Of a DNA stretch of 64,000 bases, positions 40,686-52,700 are shown piece after piece (the stretch's first letter is position 1; each line of letters starts with the position of its first letter). A program made the translations under genes and the position numbers. Location: assembly GCF_000224145.3 (NCBI RefSeq), contig NC_020179.2:4527938-4591937 (forward strand), read 5' to 3'. The notes below the pieces were generated by a model. The model worked only from the letters and a program-made list of their open reading frames with translations. It did no database searches and was not told the DNA's origin. Source of the stretch: Ciona intestinalis. Its lineage: Eukaryota > Chordata > Ascidiacea > Phlebobranchia > Cionidae.

Positions 40686-42056
40686 ATGGCTACATCTGAT
40701 GTTTGTGATATATTGGAACTAAAAGGGGAAGAAACAAAATCAATCACTAAAGCTAGCATCATAAAAGCTGCACAGAAGAAGAAAGTAAAACAAAAAGAAA
40801 ATGCATTTAAAAGGCCGGAAGGCATGCATAGGGAGTTGTATGCATTGTTGTACCATGACAACATGGATAAGCCACCGCTGTTGCCCGTTGACACTCAACC
40901 AAGTTACAACACCGCGAAGGCCAAGCTAGGGTGTAGCGTTGTGCGACCATGGAGGTGGATGCCCTTTTCTAATCCTGCTCGCTCCGATGGGGCTGTGTTT
41001 CATCACTGGAGGAGAGTGGAGGATGAAGGAAAGGATTATTCGTTCGCTAAGTTTAATAAAACCATCCAAGTTCCAGTTTACTCAGAGCAGGAGTATCATC
41101 AGTATTTATCGAGGGATGACTGGTCAGAGGAAGAGACGGATCATCTTTTTGATCTTTGTCGAAGATTTGATCTTCGTTGGCATGTTATATTTGATCGGTT
41201 TGATCATGTGAGGTTCGGAAAGGAACGTCCACGTAGTTTGGAAGATATTAAGGATCGTTATTACACTATCTGTAACAGTTTGAAGAAGATGAGGAGCAAC
41301 CCAGGTGAGGTTGTGGATGAGGTCGTGTTTGATGCGGATCATGAAAGGAGGAGACGGCAGCAACTGATGCGGTTGTTTGCGAGGACACAAGAGGAGGTTG
41401 AAGAGGAAGCGATGTTGATCCAAGAGATGAAGAGAATCGAAGCGAGGAAGAGAGAAAGAGAAAAGAAGTCTCAGGATCATCAAAAGTTGATCGCGTTCGA
41501 TTCATCAAGAAGAGTCGAACGAAAAGCAACGAAGAAGAAATTATCGATTGGTCAATCGAAGAAGGATGTTGGAGATGATAAAGCAGAGATGACTTACGGG
41601 ATTAAGTTCCCTGATTATAAAGGTCCGGGTGTAATGTTGCGTTCGCAAGCCATGAAACTACCAAATGCAGTCGGGCAGAAGAAAATCAAGTCATTAGAGT
41701 TATTGCTGAATGAATTAAAGGTAGAACAACAGCCAATGCCAACTGATGCTGTGGTGCAGTTGTTTAATAAGTTGCGAAGTGAAATGGTGTATTTATACGA
41801 CCTTAAAGTGGCGTATGCTAACTACGAGATGGAACTACAGACACTACGTTATAGATGGGACGCATTAGCACCTGGCTTGTTACCCCCTATACAAGACCTT
41901 GGGACTTTATCGAATATTTCAAGCGTTTTAAATGTGAAGCAAACCACAGAAGTAACAACAGACACGGATGCAAACAATCCAAAGATAGATTCAGCTTCAG
42001 AACAATTAATTGACGTTGAATGTCCTTCACCCTCCACAACTAAATCACTTGTATAA
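40686..42056 (+). CDS. DMAP1: DNA methyltransferase 1-associated protein 1 (SANT/Myb, NuA4/SRCAP subunit), intronless
   Basis: Nuclear subunit of the TIP60/NuA4 acetyltransferase and SRCAP remodelling complexes (Swc4/Eaf2 family). One exon, 456 residues, against 467 in human. The start at 40686 (MATSDVCDILELKGEE) matches the family. The N-terminal region has RPEGMHRELYALLY and VVRPWRWMPFSNPARSDGA. The SANT-like domain follows at about residues 130-200 (DDWSEEETDHLFDLCRRFDL, then WHVIFDR and DIKDRYYTICNSLKK). A long charged coiled coil (HERRRRQQLMRLFARTQEEV onward) and the C-terminal DMAP1 domain (GVMLRSQAMKLP...LLNELKVEQQPMPT) complete it. A splice-acceptor-like TATTTACAG ends 22 nt before the ATG, suggesting spliced-leader addition. 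Identity is confident. Confidence 0.97.
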   Translation: MATSDVCDILELKGEETKSITKASIIKAAQKKKVKQKENAFKRPEGMHRELYALLYHDNMDKPPLLPVDTQPSYNTAKAKLGCSVVRPWRWMPFSNPARSDGAVFHHWRRVEDEGKDYSFAKFNKTIQVPVYSEQEYHQYLSRDDWSEEETDHLFDLCRRFDLRWHVIFDRFDHVRFGKERPRSLEDIKDRYYTICNSLKKMRSNPGEVVDEVVFDADHERRRRQQLMRLFARTQEEVEEEAMLIQEMKRIEARKREREKKSQDHQKLIAFDSSRRVERKATKKKLSIGQSKKDVGDDKAEMTYGIKFPDYKGPGVMLRSQAMKLPNAVGQKKIKSLELLLNELKVEQQPMPTDAVVQLFNKLRSEMVYLYDLKVAYANYEMELQTLRYRWDALAPGLLPPIQDLGTLSNISSVLNVKQTTEVTTDTDANNPKIDSASEQLIDVECPSPSTTKSLV

Positions 42057-42462
42057 CTTTCCGTGCAATCTTGGCAATCATACTTTGACACGATAGTATC
42101 GGGCTACATGTATTAGACATTTAGATCGAAAAAAAAAACTATTTCCAAAACTACATTTTACTCAACTTTTGTTTTCACAAAATTCAAAATACTTTACTTA
42201 TTGTTATAAAACTACCATAGAAATATTAAGTTAACACCTAAACGCTGCTATTTTTATGTTTCATCAATTTACACAAATTGTTTCTGCTGCCAAAACACCC
42301 ATGTAATGATGTGATTTTTACTAGGGGTCTAACGTCTAATACTTAAAGTTTTAAGTATTTTAATAGAAGTGAAAAAATGAAGTGGTGACATCATCAAAGC
42401 ACCATTGATGACATCACAGATAATGTTCCTTTTTTTCTAGAATTAAAATTAGAATATTAACC
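42057..42462. other. Spacer between DMAP1 and NDUFA2
   Basis: A 400-bp AT-rich spacer with a poly-A run near 42130, an inverted pair of TGACATCA-like sites at 42386-42418 and an acceptor-like TTTTTTCTAG at 42431-42440. No coding sequence is seen. Confidence 0.55.
42386..42418. promoter_or_regulatory. Inverted pair of CRE/ATF-like sites upstream of NDUFA2
   Basis: GTGACATCATC and GATGACATCAC face each other across about 11 bp, 45-77 bp upstream of the NDUFA2 start. The half-sites resemble CREB/ATF or AP-1 targets, or the whole could simply be a small hairpin. Function is inferred. Confidence 0.35.
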
Positions 42463-43142
42463 ATGGCAGCTAAACAACTTGTTAACTTATCGAAACACAT
42501 GCGTGAACTGAGGCTTCATCTGTGCCAGAAATCACCATCAAGCCAAGGTGTCAGGTAAGACTGGTCAGTTGGTCACTTAAGCCCTAGTGTAATGCAGTGA
42601 CTGTGTAGTATGTGCCTGGGACTGTGTAGCATGTACCTGGGACTGTGTAGTATGTGCCTGGGACTGTGTAGCATGTACCTGGGAGGGGTTATATGGGCGG
42701 GTCCAGAGGTTGAACAAGTCCAAGACACTCAGTATCACAAAGTATAATACCAACAGTATTTTTGAACAAAAATTAATCAGAGTTCAAATAGAAGAATGTA
42801 AGTGTATCACATTTCATTATTTAGGTACAGACTGTACATTTTGAGATTCAATTATGTTTTGCAGTTTATTTAGTTAATATGGGTTCGGAGATTATTTTAT
42901 AAAAAAAGCTGTTATAACCTAAACTACTAAATACCCAAGCCCAATTGAACAGTATATTCAAACCTGCTTTAGTAATTGAACATTGGTAATTTGTGAGATA
43001 TATTTTTTGTGAGATATCAACTTTTATTCCTCCAGAGACTTTGTGGAGCAACATTATGTGAGCGTTAAAACAGCAAACCCCAAGTTTCCTATCATGATAA
43101 GAGAGTGCAGTCAAGTGGAACCAAAGATTTACGCAAGATATG
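42463..43142 (+). CDS. NDUFA2: NADH dehydrogenase 1 alpha subcomplex subunit 2 (B8), 3' end lost in gap
   Basis: Accessory subunit of mitochondrial complex I with a thioredoxin-like fold. Two exons are visible, 42463-42554 and 43036-43142, joined in phase. They give about 66 residues (NLSKHMRELRLHLCQKSP, then RDFVEQHYVSVKTANPKFPI, MIRECSQVEPKIYARYG). The family protein is about 99 residues, so roughly the last 30 lie in the gap starting at 43287. The exon 2 donor (ATATG|GTAAGT) is clear. An acceptor-like TTTTTTCTAG ends 22 nt before the ATG. A 21-bp minisatellite lies in intron 1. Identity is confident. Confidence 0.93.
42599..42684 (+). repeat. 21-bp minisatellite (four copies) in NDUFA2 intron 1
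   Basis: GACTGTGTAG(T/C)ATGT(G/A)CCTGG is repeated four times, with the two variants alternating. Confidence 0.9.
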
Positions 43143-43286
43143 GTAAGTTATATTGTTTCTATGTTTGTATCCCACTCGTAAGTTTTAGTTTGCTAAAAAA
43201 TGTTAAACTTTCTGATATTAGGGGTATTGTGTGCATTGATGTGATTTGTGCTCTGATATATGTATGTACGTATTTATTCTTGCATG

Positions 43287-43786
43287 NNNNNNNNNNNNNN
43301 NNNNNNNNNNNNNNNNNNNNNNNNNNNNNNNNNNNNNNNNNNNNNNNNNNNNNNNNNNNNNNNNNNNNNNNNNNNNNNNNNNNNNNNNNNNNNNNNNNNN
43401 NNNNNNNNNNNNNNNNNNNNNNNNNNNNNNNNNNNNNNNNNNNNNNNNNNNNNNNNNNNNNNNNNNNNNNNNNNNNNNNNNNNNNNNNNNNNNNNNNNNN
43501 NNNNNNNNNNNNNNNNNNNNNNNNNNNNNNNNNNNNNNNNNNNNNNNNNNNNNNNNNNNNNNNNNNNNNNNNNNNNNNNNNNNNNNNNNNNNNNNNNNNN
43601 NNNNNNNNNNNNNNNNNNNNNNNNNNNNNNNNNNNNNNNNNNNNNNNNNNNNNNNNNNNNNNNNNNNNNNNNNNNNNNNNNNNNNNNNNNNNNNNNNNNN
43701 NNNNNNNNNNNNNNNNNNNNNNNNNNNNNNNNNNNNNNNNNNNNNNNNNNNNNNNNNNNNNNNNNNNNNNNNNNNNNNNNNNNNNN
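43287..43786. other. Assembly gap (500 N) between NDUFA2 and EXOC3
   Basis: Exactly 500 N. It must hide the NDUFA2 last exon and roughly the first 90 residues of EXOC3 with their introns, so the true length is probably larger. Confidence 0.98.
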
Positions 43787-43792
43787 TTACAG

Positions 43793-46700
43793 AGACATCA
43801 AAGACATCAGTGCCCGACATAGACAACTGGCCACTGCCATGGAAACCTTAAGCACATATTTGGCGTCCCTGAAGAAGTTGCCAAAGCTAGGGATCTTATT
43901 AAGGAAGGACAATTGCTGCAGGTGTGTGTGTTATTGTATGCTACACTACAGGTGTGTGTGTTTAATATATGTTCCACAGGGTGTTTACTACTACATACAA
44001 AGTATTTGATCATTTGTAAATACAGGGGAGGCATTTTTGTTATATGCACAATCCTGTAAAACAAATATAACTTTGTTCCAATGCTTGGTGTACAGACTAT
44101 AGTCAAGAAAATAACCTTTGCTATACTAGGGAGGGTACAGTGCGCACACTACTGTTTCTCAAACCTTTCATGGTCCATAGCCAGATTTCGATACACTCAA
44201 CCGCATGCATTTCCCCAAGGTTTAAATGCAAAGTTGAATTTCCAAGCTACTACCAGATATAACCAAATAAAACTAGATAAAAATAGATATAACCAGTTAA
44301 GCCACATTCTCTCACCCAGGCCCACAAAGTTCTCACTGACCTAGAAGCTTCACGTGACAACCTTTTATACGAACAACACAAACTCGACAATCAAAGTGAA
44401 TCCGATATCAAACAACTTCAAGCTTATTTTTCGGAGGCCGTTGTTTTATCTGTGAGTACTTGGTGTATAACATTCATTTATTCTTGTGTGGTAGTCTGTT
44501 GTTGTAACATGGGTGTTGAGTTTCATACACCTCGTGCCCGCTTACAAGTTACCAACTATGTAACTTTGTGGGCGACTGTTTTTCAATATGAGTGTTAGCA
44601 AGGACAAGTAGACAACTCATTAGTGACCACTAGGTTGAGACAATTCCCATCAAATACCATACAGCCATAACTATGATGCAGTTGCTATGACATCACAATC
44701 CACATTATGATATTTCAGGATGAACTGGGAGAAGCTTTGTGGAAAGTGCTGAGTAAGGCTCTGATGACTGTGCGGAAAGATTCAACGAGTTTGGTCACGG
44801 TGTTGAGAATTGTTGAACGAGAACAAAGGTAAAGTTATGATGTCATAAAGATATATTATATTTTCTAAGCATTGTATGCAATTGATCAATTTACAGTTGG
44901 ATTTTAAAACCAACATAAGTTTTGAAAAAGATACATCTTGCTATGGCACACCAATACCATAGCATTGTCATTCCTCTAAGGTTATATTTCCTACTGGTTT
45001 ACAGTGAAACAAAGGGGCAGAATGGATTCCCATCCTCCCCACTATGTACGCCTGTAACACATAATAATAATATCATATGTATATTTGTTGTTTACAGGAC
45101 AGATACAAAGTTAATGGAACAAGAATCCAACTCTGGCTTTCTTCCACCAGGAAGACCAAAGAGATGGAGGGAAAAAGCAATGGAAACACTGAAAAGGGCA
45201 GTTGAGGATAAGTAAGTTTATGTTGCGCATCACTGGTTTATTTTATATGGGTGAGGTGAGGCCGGTCACTATTATTGTATGTCCCCATCTCCCCACACCA
45301 AGGCTTACAGGTAGCGTGTGTAACATTTGCGCCAAAAAACTCCACAACATTATTACTTTAGCGTGGAATACAGAGTGTTGCCGGGTTTATTATTCTGGTG
45401 TTGCTATCTGCATCTTCTTTCATTCCATTAATAACAACAATTTTTGTCAAGGATAAGGGACTTACATTGTGACTAGTGAAATAAAACCATACAAATACAA
45501 TTCTTTCCCACACCCTGGGATATACATTCAAACCTATTTACCTACCAGGGTAGATAGCGATGTCTACGACACTCGTGAAGCCGACAAGATGTGGTTGGTC
45601 CGCCATCTTGAAATATTAAGGAAGAACGTCCTTGATGATCTTCGTGTGGTTAAGTTCCTATGCGTCCCATGTTTCCCGACTACTTACAATATATTTGAAC
45701 AGTTCGTTCATTGGTTCCATCTCGCTTTAACAAACCATGTGAGTTTTTAATGTATTAATGTAACTTTAGAATTTAACTAAAAACCATAATCTAACTTCTG
45801 CTGCCAAAAGTGGCCTTGTAAGTCTATAACACGGAAATGCCATAAAAACCTAAAATGTTTCTGATCCTGCTACTATGCATAATATTTGTATATATAAATG
45901 GATTGTTGCTAAATCTTTGCTGAATAATGAATTTCCAATCAAGTACTTTTTAATAAACGAACCCACTTTAGAACTCTTAAAACCCATCCAAAAGTCTGGT
46001 GTAAAATCGCCACCTAAAGACTTACATTCAAAACTTATGTGAACGCCCTCTATAAGTTAAGTGGCACACACTCAGACTGATAGCCTATCTGTAGCAAAAG
46101 CCACTGTAAACAACAAGGCAACAACCAACAAGCCCCATTTGATCCTAACTTTGTAGTAATATTTAATTGTTCATTCCAGCTTCAAAACATTATCAGCGAA
46201 GGTCTGGAAGGAAATGAAATAATTTCTCTCCTCACTTGGCTTAATGGATATACAGGTTCAGTATTCATTTATTCCTATTATGGTAATGGGCAACTCTGGT
46301 CTAAATCCCAGGTCCCATGGCATGCCTCACTGTAGAACCTCACCCATATAGAATAGAATTTACATACACATTGTTGGGGTAATGGCCAACTCTGGCCTAA
46401 ATCCCAGGTCCCATGGCATGCCTCACTGTAGAACCTCACCCATATAGAATAGAATTTACATATACATTGTTGGGGTAATGGCCAACTCTGGCCTAAATCC
46501 CAGGTCCCATGGCATGCCTCACTGTAGAACCTCACCCATATAGAATAGAATGTGCATATACAATGTTGGGGTAATGGGACAACTCTGGCCTATTTCCCAA
46601 ATTCCACATTTAAGCTTTGTAAGTATCAGTCACATTGGGTGGCTCGTAGAAGGGCTTGAGGTGAACAGAACACCCGTATTATAACAACTGCTGTAACCCC

Positions 46701-49700
46701 ACCATACAAACATAATTAAGTTACATTTATTCATCATTTTTAACTTTAACAACCATGTATTAATATCCAGGTAAAGATTTGATGGGCCATATAGAGTTGG
46801 CATCAACCTTAGACACAAACAAACTTCCCCCTCTACTTGATGATTCTGTCAGTGAGAGGTTAATGCAAAGGTTGGTATTGGAGTTAACTACATCAAGTAA
46901 TACATGGTGTATATTCTTGGATGCAACATCCACGCTTTTTAATTGGCATTTTTCACACACTTTTAAGCAATACCATGTTTAACAACTGTTGTTTTGCTGT
47001 TGAATCCTTTTTCTTTGTTCATGAAATAACATTGCTATCATTTTAAAAGAGGTAAATGAAAATTATGTTATGTAATCTAATTTCACTCTTGTCTCATCTA
47101 ACACTGAGGATGGTTAAAGTTGATTAACTGAAACTGCACCAAAATATTGGGTGATACCGGTGTTGTTATATATTTGTTCCAAACTTCCGCCTGATATATT
47201 TGGTACTAGGCGCTATTGTGCATGAGCTTAGTGATTACCTTATCAGTTATCACATTGTATGCTGTGCATAGCCAGTAGGTGGAAATAGTGTCATGACGCA
47301 TGCGCAATAGCGACCGGAACAAATATATCGGTTGGAACGAATATATCACGACACCTACCCCTTCTAACACTCCCCTATTCCCCCCCCCAGTTACTTTGAA
47401 ACCACACAAACCAATATGTTATCATGGACAAGCAAGTCATTGGAGCAAGATGCTGCTGATTGGATGCGAGATGAAGAACCAGAGACGGATGTTGACGGAT
47501 ATTACCGAACCTCACTACCTGTTATTTTGTTCCAGATGATTCAACAAACCATACAGGTGCGTGCGGTGTCTGCATAGTATGGCGGGTGCACGTCTAATTC
47601 CTATTTACAAACTAATATGCTCAGTATAATTTATCTCACACAAACAACTGCTCAACAAAATAACCCAACAAACCATACAAGCAATTAACTATGTAGGAAA
47701 GTATTTTTATAAAAAGTTTAAATTGCTGCTGTGGTAAATTTGTACCATTGTTTTATCTGCCATATGCCGAGACATTTTTGTATATGTGGTTTATAAAAGC
47801 ACTTTATATCATATGTTGCTGTAGCATGGTTGGTGGATTTACAGTACAGCATTCCCAGTGCCACGTTCATTAATAGTTTCAATGGGTTGAAAGCGATACT
47901 TACACTTCCCTTTATGTAGGTGGCTCAAACAATATCTGATACTTTAAAGCAGAGAGTTCTCAGTGTTTGCATCGAAGAGATGAATAAGTTTGTGCGTTCT
48001 TATGCAGGTACGTAGCTATTATGTGTAGCTTACATGTGTAATGGGTATCCCAATGCCACCATGTCCACTAATAATAAAGTAAAAGGATGATAAAAACTTC
48101 ATTTATATCCAGTAATACCTTTGTTGATTTCTGGTTAAGATAGAAATACATTGCTACATAGACGTAGGCGTGGCAATTTGATTGGCGTAAAAAAGGAATA
48201 GCTGTGTTTCATGCATGCCAGTGTTTTAAAACTGCACGGCCTGTTTAATAAAGAAACGCATTATAGTGTTTGCATGTCATAAACATAAATGCTATTCTAA
48301 GGTGTTGGTCAAATACAACTTAAAGGTGGCTGTACACAGTACCGGGAATTCGTCCGTTTTGTCTATTTTGTCCGGATTTCGCTGCCGCATGCGGAACTTG
48401 GTAATGGGTTTGCATACGACTTCGCAGGCGAATTCGCATGCCGGATACTGTGTACAGCCATCTTAACTTATATAAACACCTGCGAAAAGTGGCGCAATTA
48501 ATTGAAGACACTTTGTAAAACTGTGGAAACTTCATTATTATTCACCCAACAGAAGCCATTGTTAGCTACAAAGAGGAACACTTTAAAGACCGTGAGCTTC
48601 CTCATTACTACCCATTGTACATGGTGGCGGCAACCAACAATTGTGAAGCTTTCTCTGACTTTGCCACAAAGGTTTGTGGATATCATATGAATATAAACAA
48701 TCAAGGATTCCGTTTTATGTGAGTGAGATCCTACAGCGAGGCACGCCATGGGTCCTAGATTTTATGCCAGGACAACTCTCAAGGAATTTATTTGCTTACC
48801 GACATTTTGAGTTGTACAGAACGTCTTAATTAGACTAAATGACATTAGGCCTTCATATCACTGTGATTCTCTATCCAGGCATAAGTAAACATAGGTGTTT
48901 AAGTTATAATGAACCAAATATATGATCTGAAATTTATTGCTGGATAAAAGTGTGAAATATGGCTGCTATACTCGGCAGATAAAAATGCGTTTTTAATAAG
49001 AGACGTGTGGAGTTACAAAAATTTAATGTTTAATTTCAGTTGGAACGCGAAAACCAAGCCAAGTCCCCTTCTGATGAAAATGAGGATGGGGAAAACCCCT
49101 TTGCTGAGAAAGAAAGTCTAGCAGCGCAGTAAGTTAACATATAAAGTGTTTAAATGGTGCAGTTAGTTGTGTGTGGCTTCTTACACTGTATGATTAATGT
49201 AACTTATTTATCCTCTTATGGCGGGGCAACGGCAGTCATTATAACACAGGTGTTTTGTTTCATACACCTCGTGCCAGTTTATAAGTTACCACGTACGTAA
49301 CTTATTTATCCTCTTATGGCAGGGCAATGGCAGTCATTATAACCCAGGTGTATTGTTTCATACACCTCGTGCCAGTTTATAAGTTACCACGTACATAACT
49401 TATTTATCCTCTTATGGCGGTGCAACAACAGTCATTATAACACAGGTGTTTTGTTTCATACACCTCGTGCCCGCTTACAAGTTACCACATATGTAACTTG
49501 TTAATGGACCAGGTATTTAATAGAGTTGTCCTATTATAATGTTAACAGTATAATTCAATAATATTCCCCCTCAGATTCTGTAGAGAGATGGACAACGTGG
49601 CGAAGGCTTCGTGTGGTTTCCTACTGGACGAAGTCTTCATTGATTTAAAGGTTTCTATTTATATCACAAACTCGCTACGTAACTCTAAAATGTTTCTCAG

Positions 49701-52700
49701 AATAAAAAAAAACTGTGTTTACGTTAGGCAGATGTTTTTATATCATTAATTTGCTCTTATTTTTGAAACCACTGTGTCTTGAAATTGATATATAGTGGGG
49801 CGGGGGAAGATGGGACACTTTTTCCTTCTATTTTCTGTCCCATTTGGTAGTAAACAATGAACATTCAAAAAATTATAAAACTGTAACCTCACGACTTCCA
49901 CAGACCGTTGTTAATAATTTAAAATACGATCAGAATATTTGGATAATATGTGCTAAAGGTGTCCCATCTTTCCCCCTACTATATTTTTTTTTTCTGTTAA
50001 ATATATATAAAAAACTAGTTTTCAAATCAACCATTCACAGCCTCACTTATTTAAAATCAACCAATCACAGCCTCACACCTTTTAAACCAACCAATCACAG
50101 CCTCACTTCTTTTAAACCAACCAATCACAGCCTCACATAGACTCATTGTTCCAACGCGGTTGGTTGAACGACCGAACAGCCATCGACACGATTTGCGTCA
50201 CAATCGAGGATTACTACACAGACTACGTTCACTTGAAACGACGTTTCTTTGATTGGATAATGATGGAAGCGGAACGGAGGATCGTTGTCGAATATTTGAG
50301 GGGAGCGCTTGGGAGGTAAGCTGTGTGGTGGTTATATACCTTTATATGTGTAGGTGATATAATATATATGAATAGGGTCCTATAGAAAGGCACGCCAGGA
50401 CCATAATATTTAGACCAGATTATGTATAGGTGCCAAACCTGGAGTGGCAATGGGTCAGAATCTTGTCCTATCAAGCACTCGTATTGTTGAATCATTTCAC
50501 CATAACAAAATACCCTACACTATGTGCTTCTAAATACACAGCATATAAAAGTCGAGAAAATAATATTCTTCATGTTAAATAAGTTAAAAGATAAAAGGTC
50601 ATAGGTTCATTGAATCTGCTTCTAATATCACACCTATTCAGACGCATGAAGCTGAACAATGCATCTGATCGCATGAAAGCAGGTGAGAAGTTACTTCAGG
50701 AACAACAAATGCTTTCATCCTTGTTTAGAAAGCTGGCTGCTTCAGATGCGAATGTAAGGTTGTGGTTTTACCTTGTGTAGTGGTGCATATACTATTAATC
50801 CTGCAATGTTAATAAATGTAACTTTAAATACAATGTTAATGCCATTTGTTTATCCTTGTGTAGCAGGGAAATGGCCGTTATCATATTCCTAAACTTTTAA
50901 TTTGTGTTAAAATTGTTTAAGGTTCATAAATGTATGACAAGAGATATGACTGTCATTTGTTTATCCTTGCGTGGCAGGGTAATAACAGTTATTATAACAT
51001 GAAATATACATTTCTTATATTACTGTACTACGATACTAGTTGTACTTTATATTTGTGTTTTATATTTTACAGCACTTTACCCAGTTTTGTATATATTTAC
51101 TATTATGTTCCCAAACAGGCCATATCACCATGTGAAGCCCTCATACCAATAGCTGAGGTGATCAGGTTACAAGATAAGACAATGATGCCGCTTGAACTGT
51201 CTGTAAGTTTGTTTTTATTAAGTTTGTTTTTATATAACCTAACGAACATCCCTTTAATATTTTAATATAAATGGACTTTCCTCCTTTATTTTGGTATTTA
51301 TTCGATATATTGCTAAATTGTTTTAAATAGAACTTTAATATTTCTGGTAGTTTTACAAAATTTCAACAACATAATAACCTCTGCATAATAAGTCGTATAT
51401 ATTTATATTTCATTATGACATCACACAGGGCTTAGTGAACAAATACAATGATGCAACAGTTGACCAAATGCAAGCGTTGTTGGCAATGAGAGGAGACTTT
51501 TCAGCAACTGAAGCAAGAGAAGTAAACGAATGTTTTGTTTTCGTTTAAACCTATTTTTGTTTAAACCTATTTTTGTTTTATAAGTTCAACCCAAAGTGAT
51601 TCCAAAAGTTCCAAAGTGTTTTGTTCATAGATTACTCCATCTTTTTCCCAAATAAGCATTTTTGATCCAATGTTGGTATAGTATGTACACTTATGACTTG
51701 TCCATTATACACGGGCACGAGGTGTATGAAACAGAACACCCATGTTATAACGACTGTCTTTGCCGCCATGCGAGGATAAATAAGCTACATACATCCATTC
51801 CCAGTGTTGCGATGCCTGTTTTACCCAATGCATGATAAACATGGAAACATTTATGTTTGGAATCACTGTTTTCTTCATTTTCATCTCATTTATGTTGCTT
51901 GCCTTATTTCATTGCCACGCCCCATATTTCGACCAATCAGCTAACAGACGAGCTGAAATCGGAGAGGCGTGACTCTTATTGTGAGGAAGAGATTGAAATG
52001 AGGTTGTTTGCCGACGTAGAGTTCGCGCCGCCCACAGGATTTTTTAAATAGAGTAAGTAATGTTTTATCTGGGTAATGGACCAACTCTGGCCTAAATCCC
52101 ATAGCACACCTCACTGTAGGTTCTTCCCATATAGAATAGAATGTGCATATACAATGTTGGGGTAATAGACCAACTCTGGTCTAAATCCCATCGCACACCT
52201 CACTGTAGGACCTCACCCATATAGAATAGAATGTGCATATACAATGTTGGGGTAATGGGCCAACTCTGGTTTAAATCCCAGGTTCCATGACGTGCCTCGC
52301 TGTAGGACCTTACCCATATAGAATAGAATGTGCATATACAATGTTGGGGTAATGGGCCAACTCTGGTTTAAAATCCCAGGTCCCATGACATGCTTCACTG
52401 TAGGACCTCACCCATATAGAATAGAATGTGCATATACAATGTTGGGGTAATGGGCCAACTCTGGTTTAAATCCCAGGTTCCATGGCGCCTCACTGTAGAA
52501 CCTCACCCATATAGAATAGAATGTGCATATACAATGTTGGGGTAATGGGCCAACTCTGGTTTAAATCCCAGGTTCCATGACGTGCCTCACTGTATGACCT
52601 CACCCATATAGAATAGAATGTGCATATACAATGTTGGGGTAATGGGCCAACTCTGGTTTAAATCCCAGGTTCCATGGCGTGCCTCACTGTAGACCTCACC

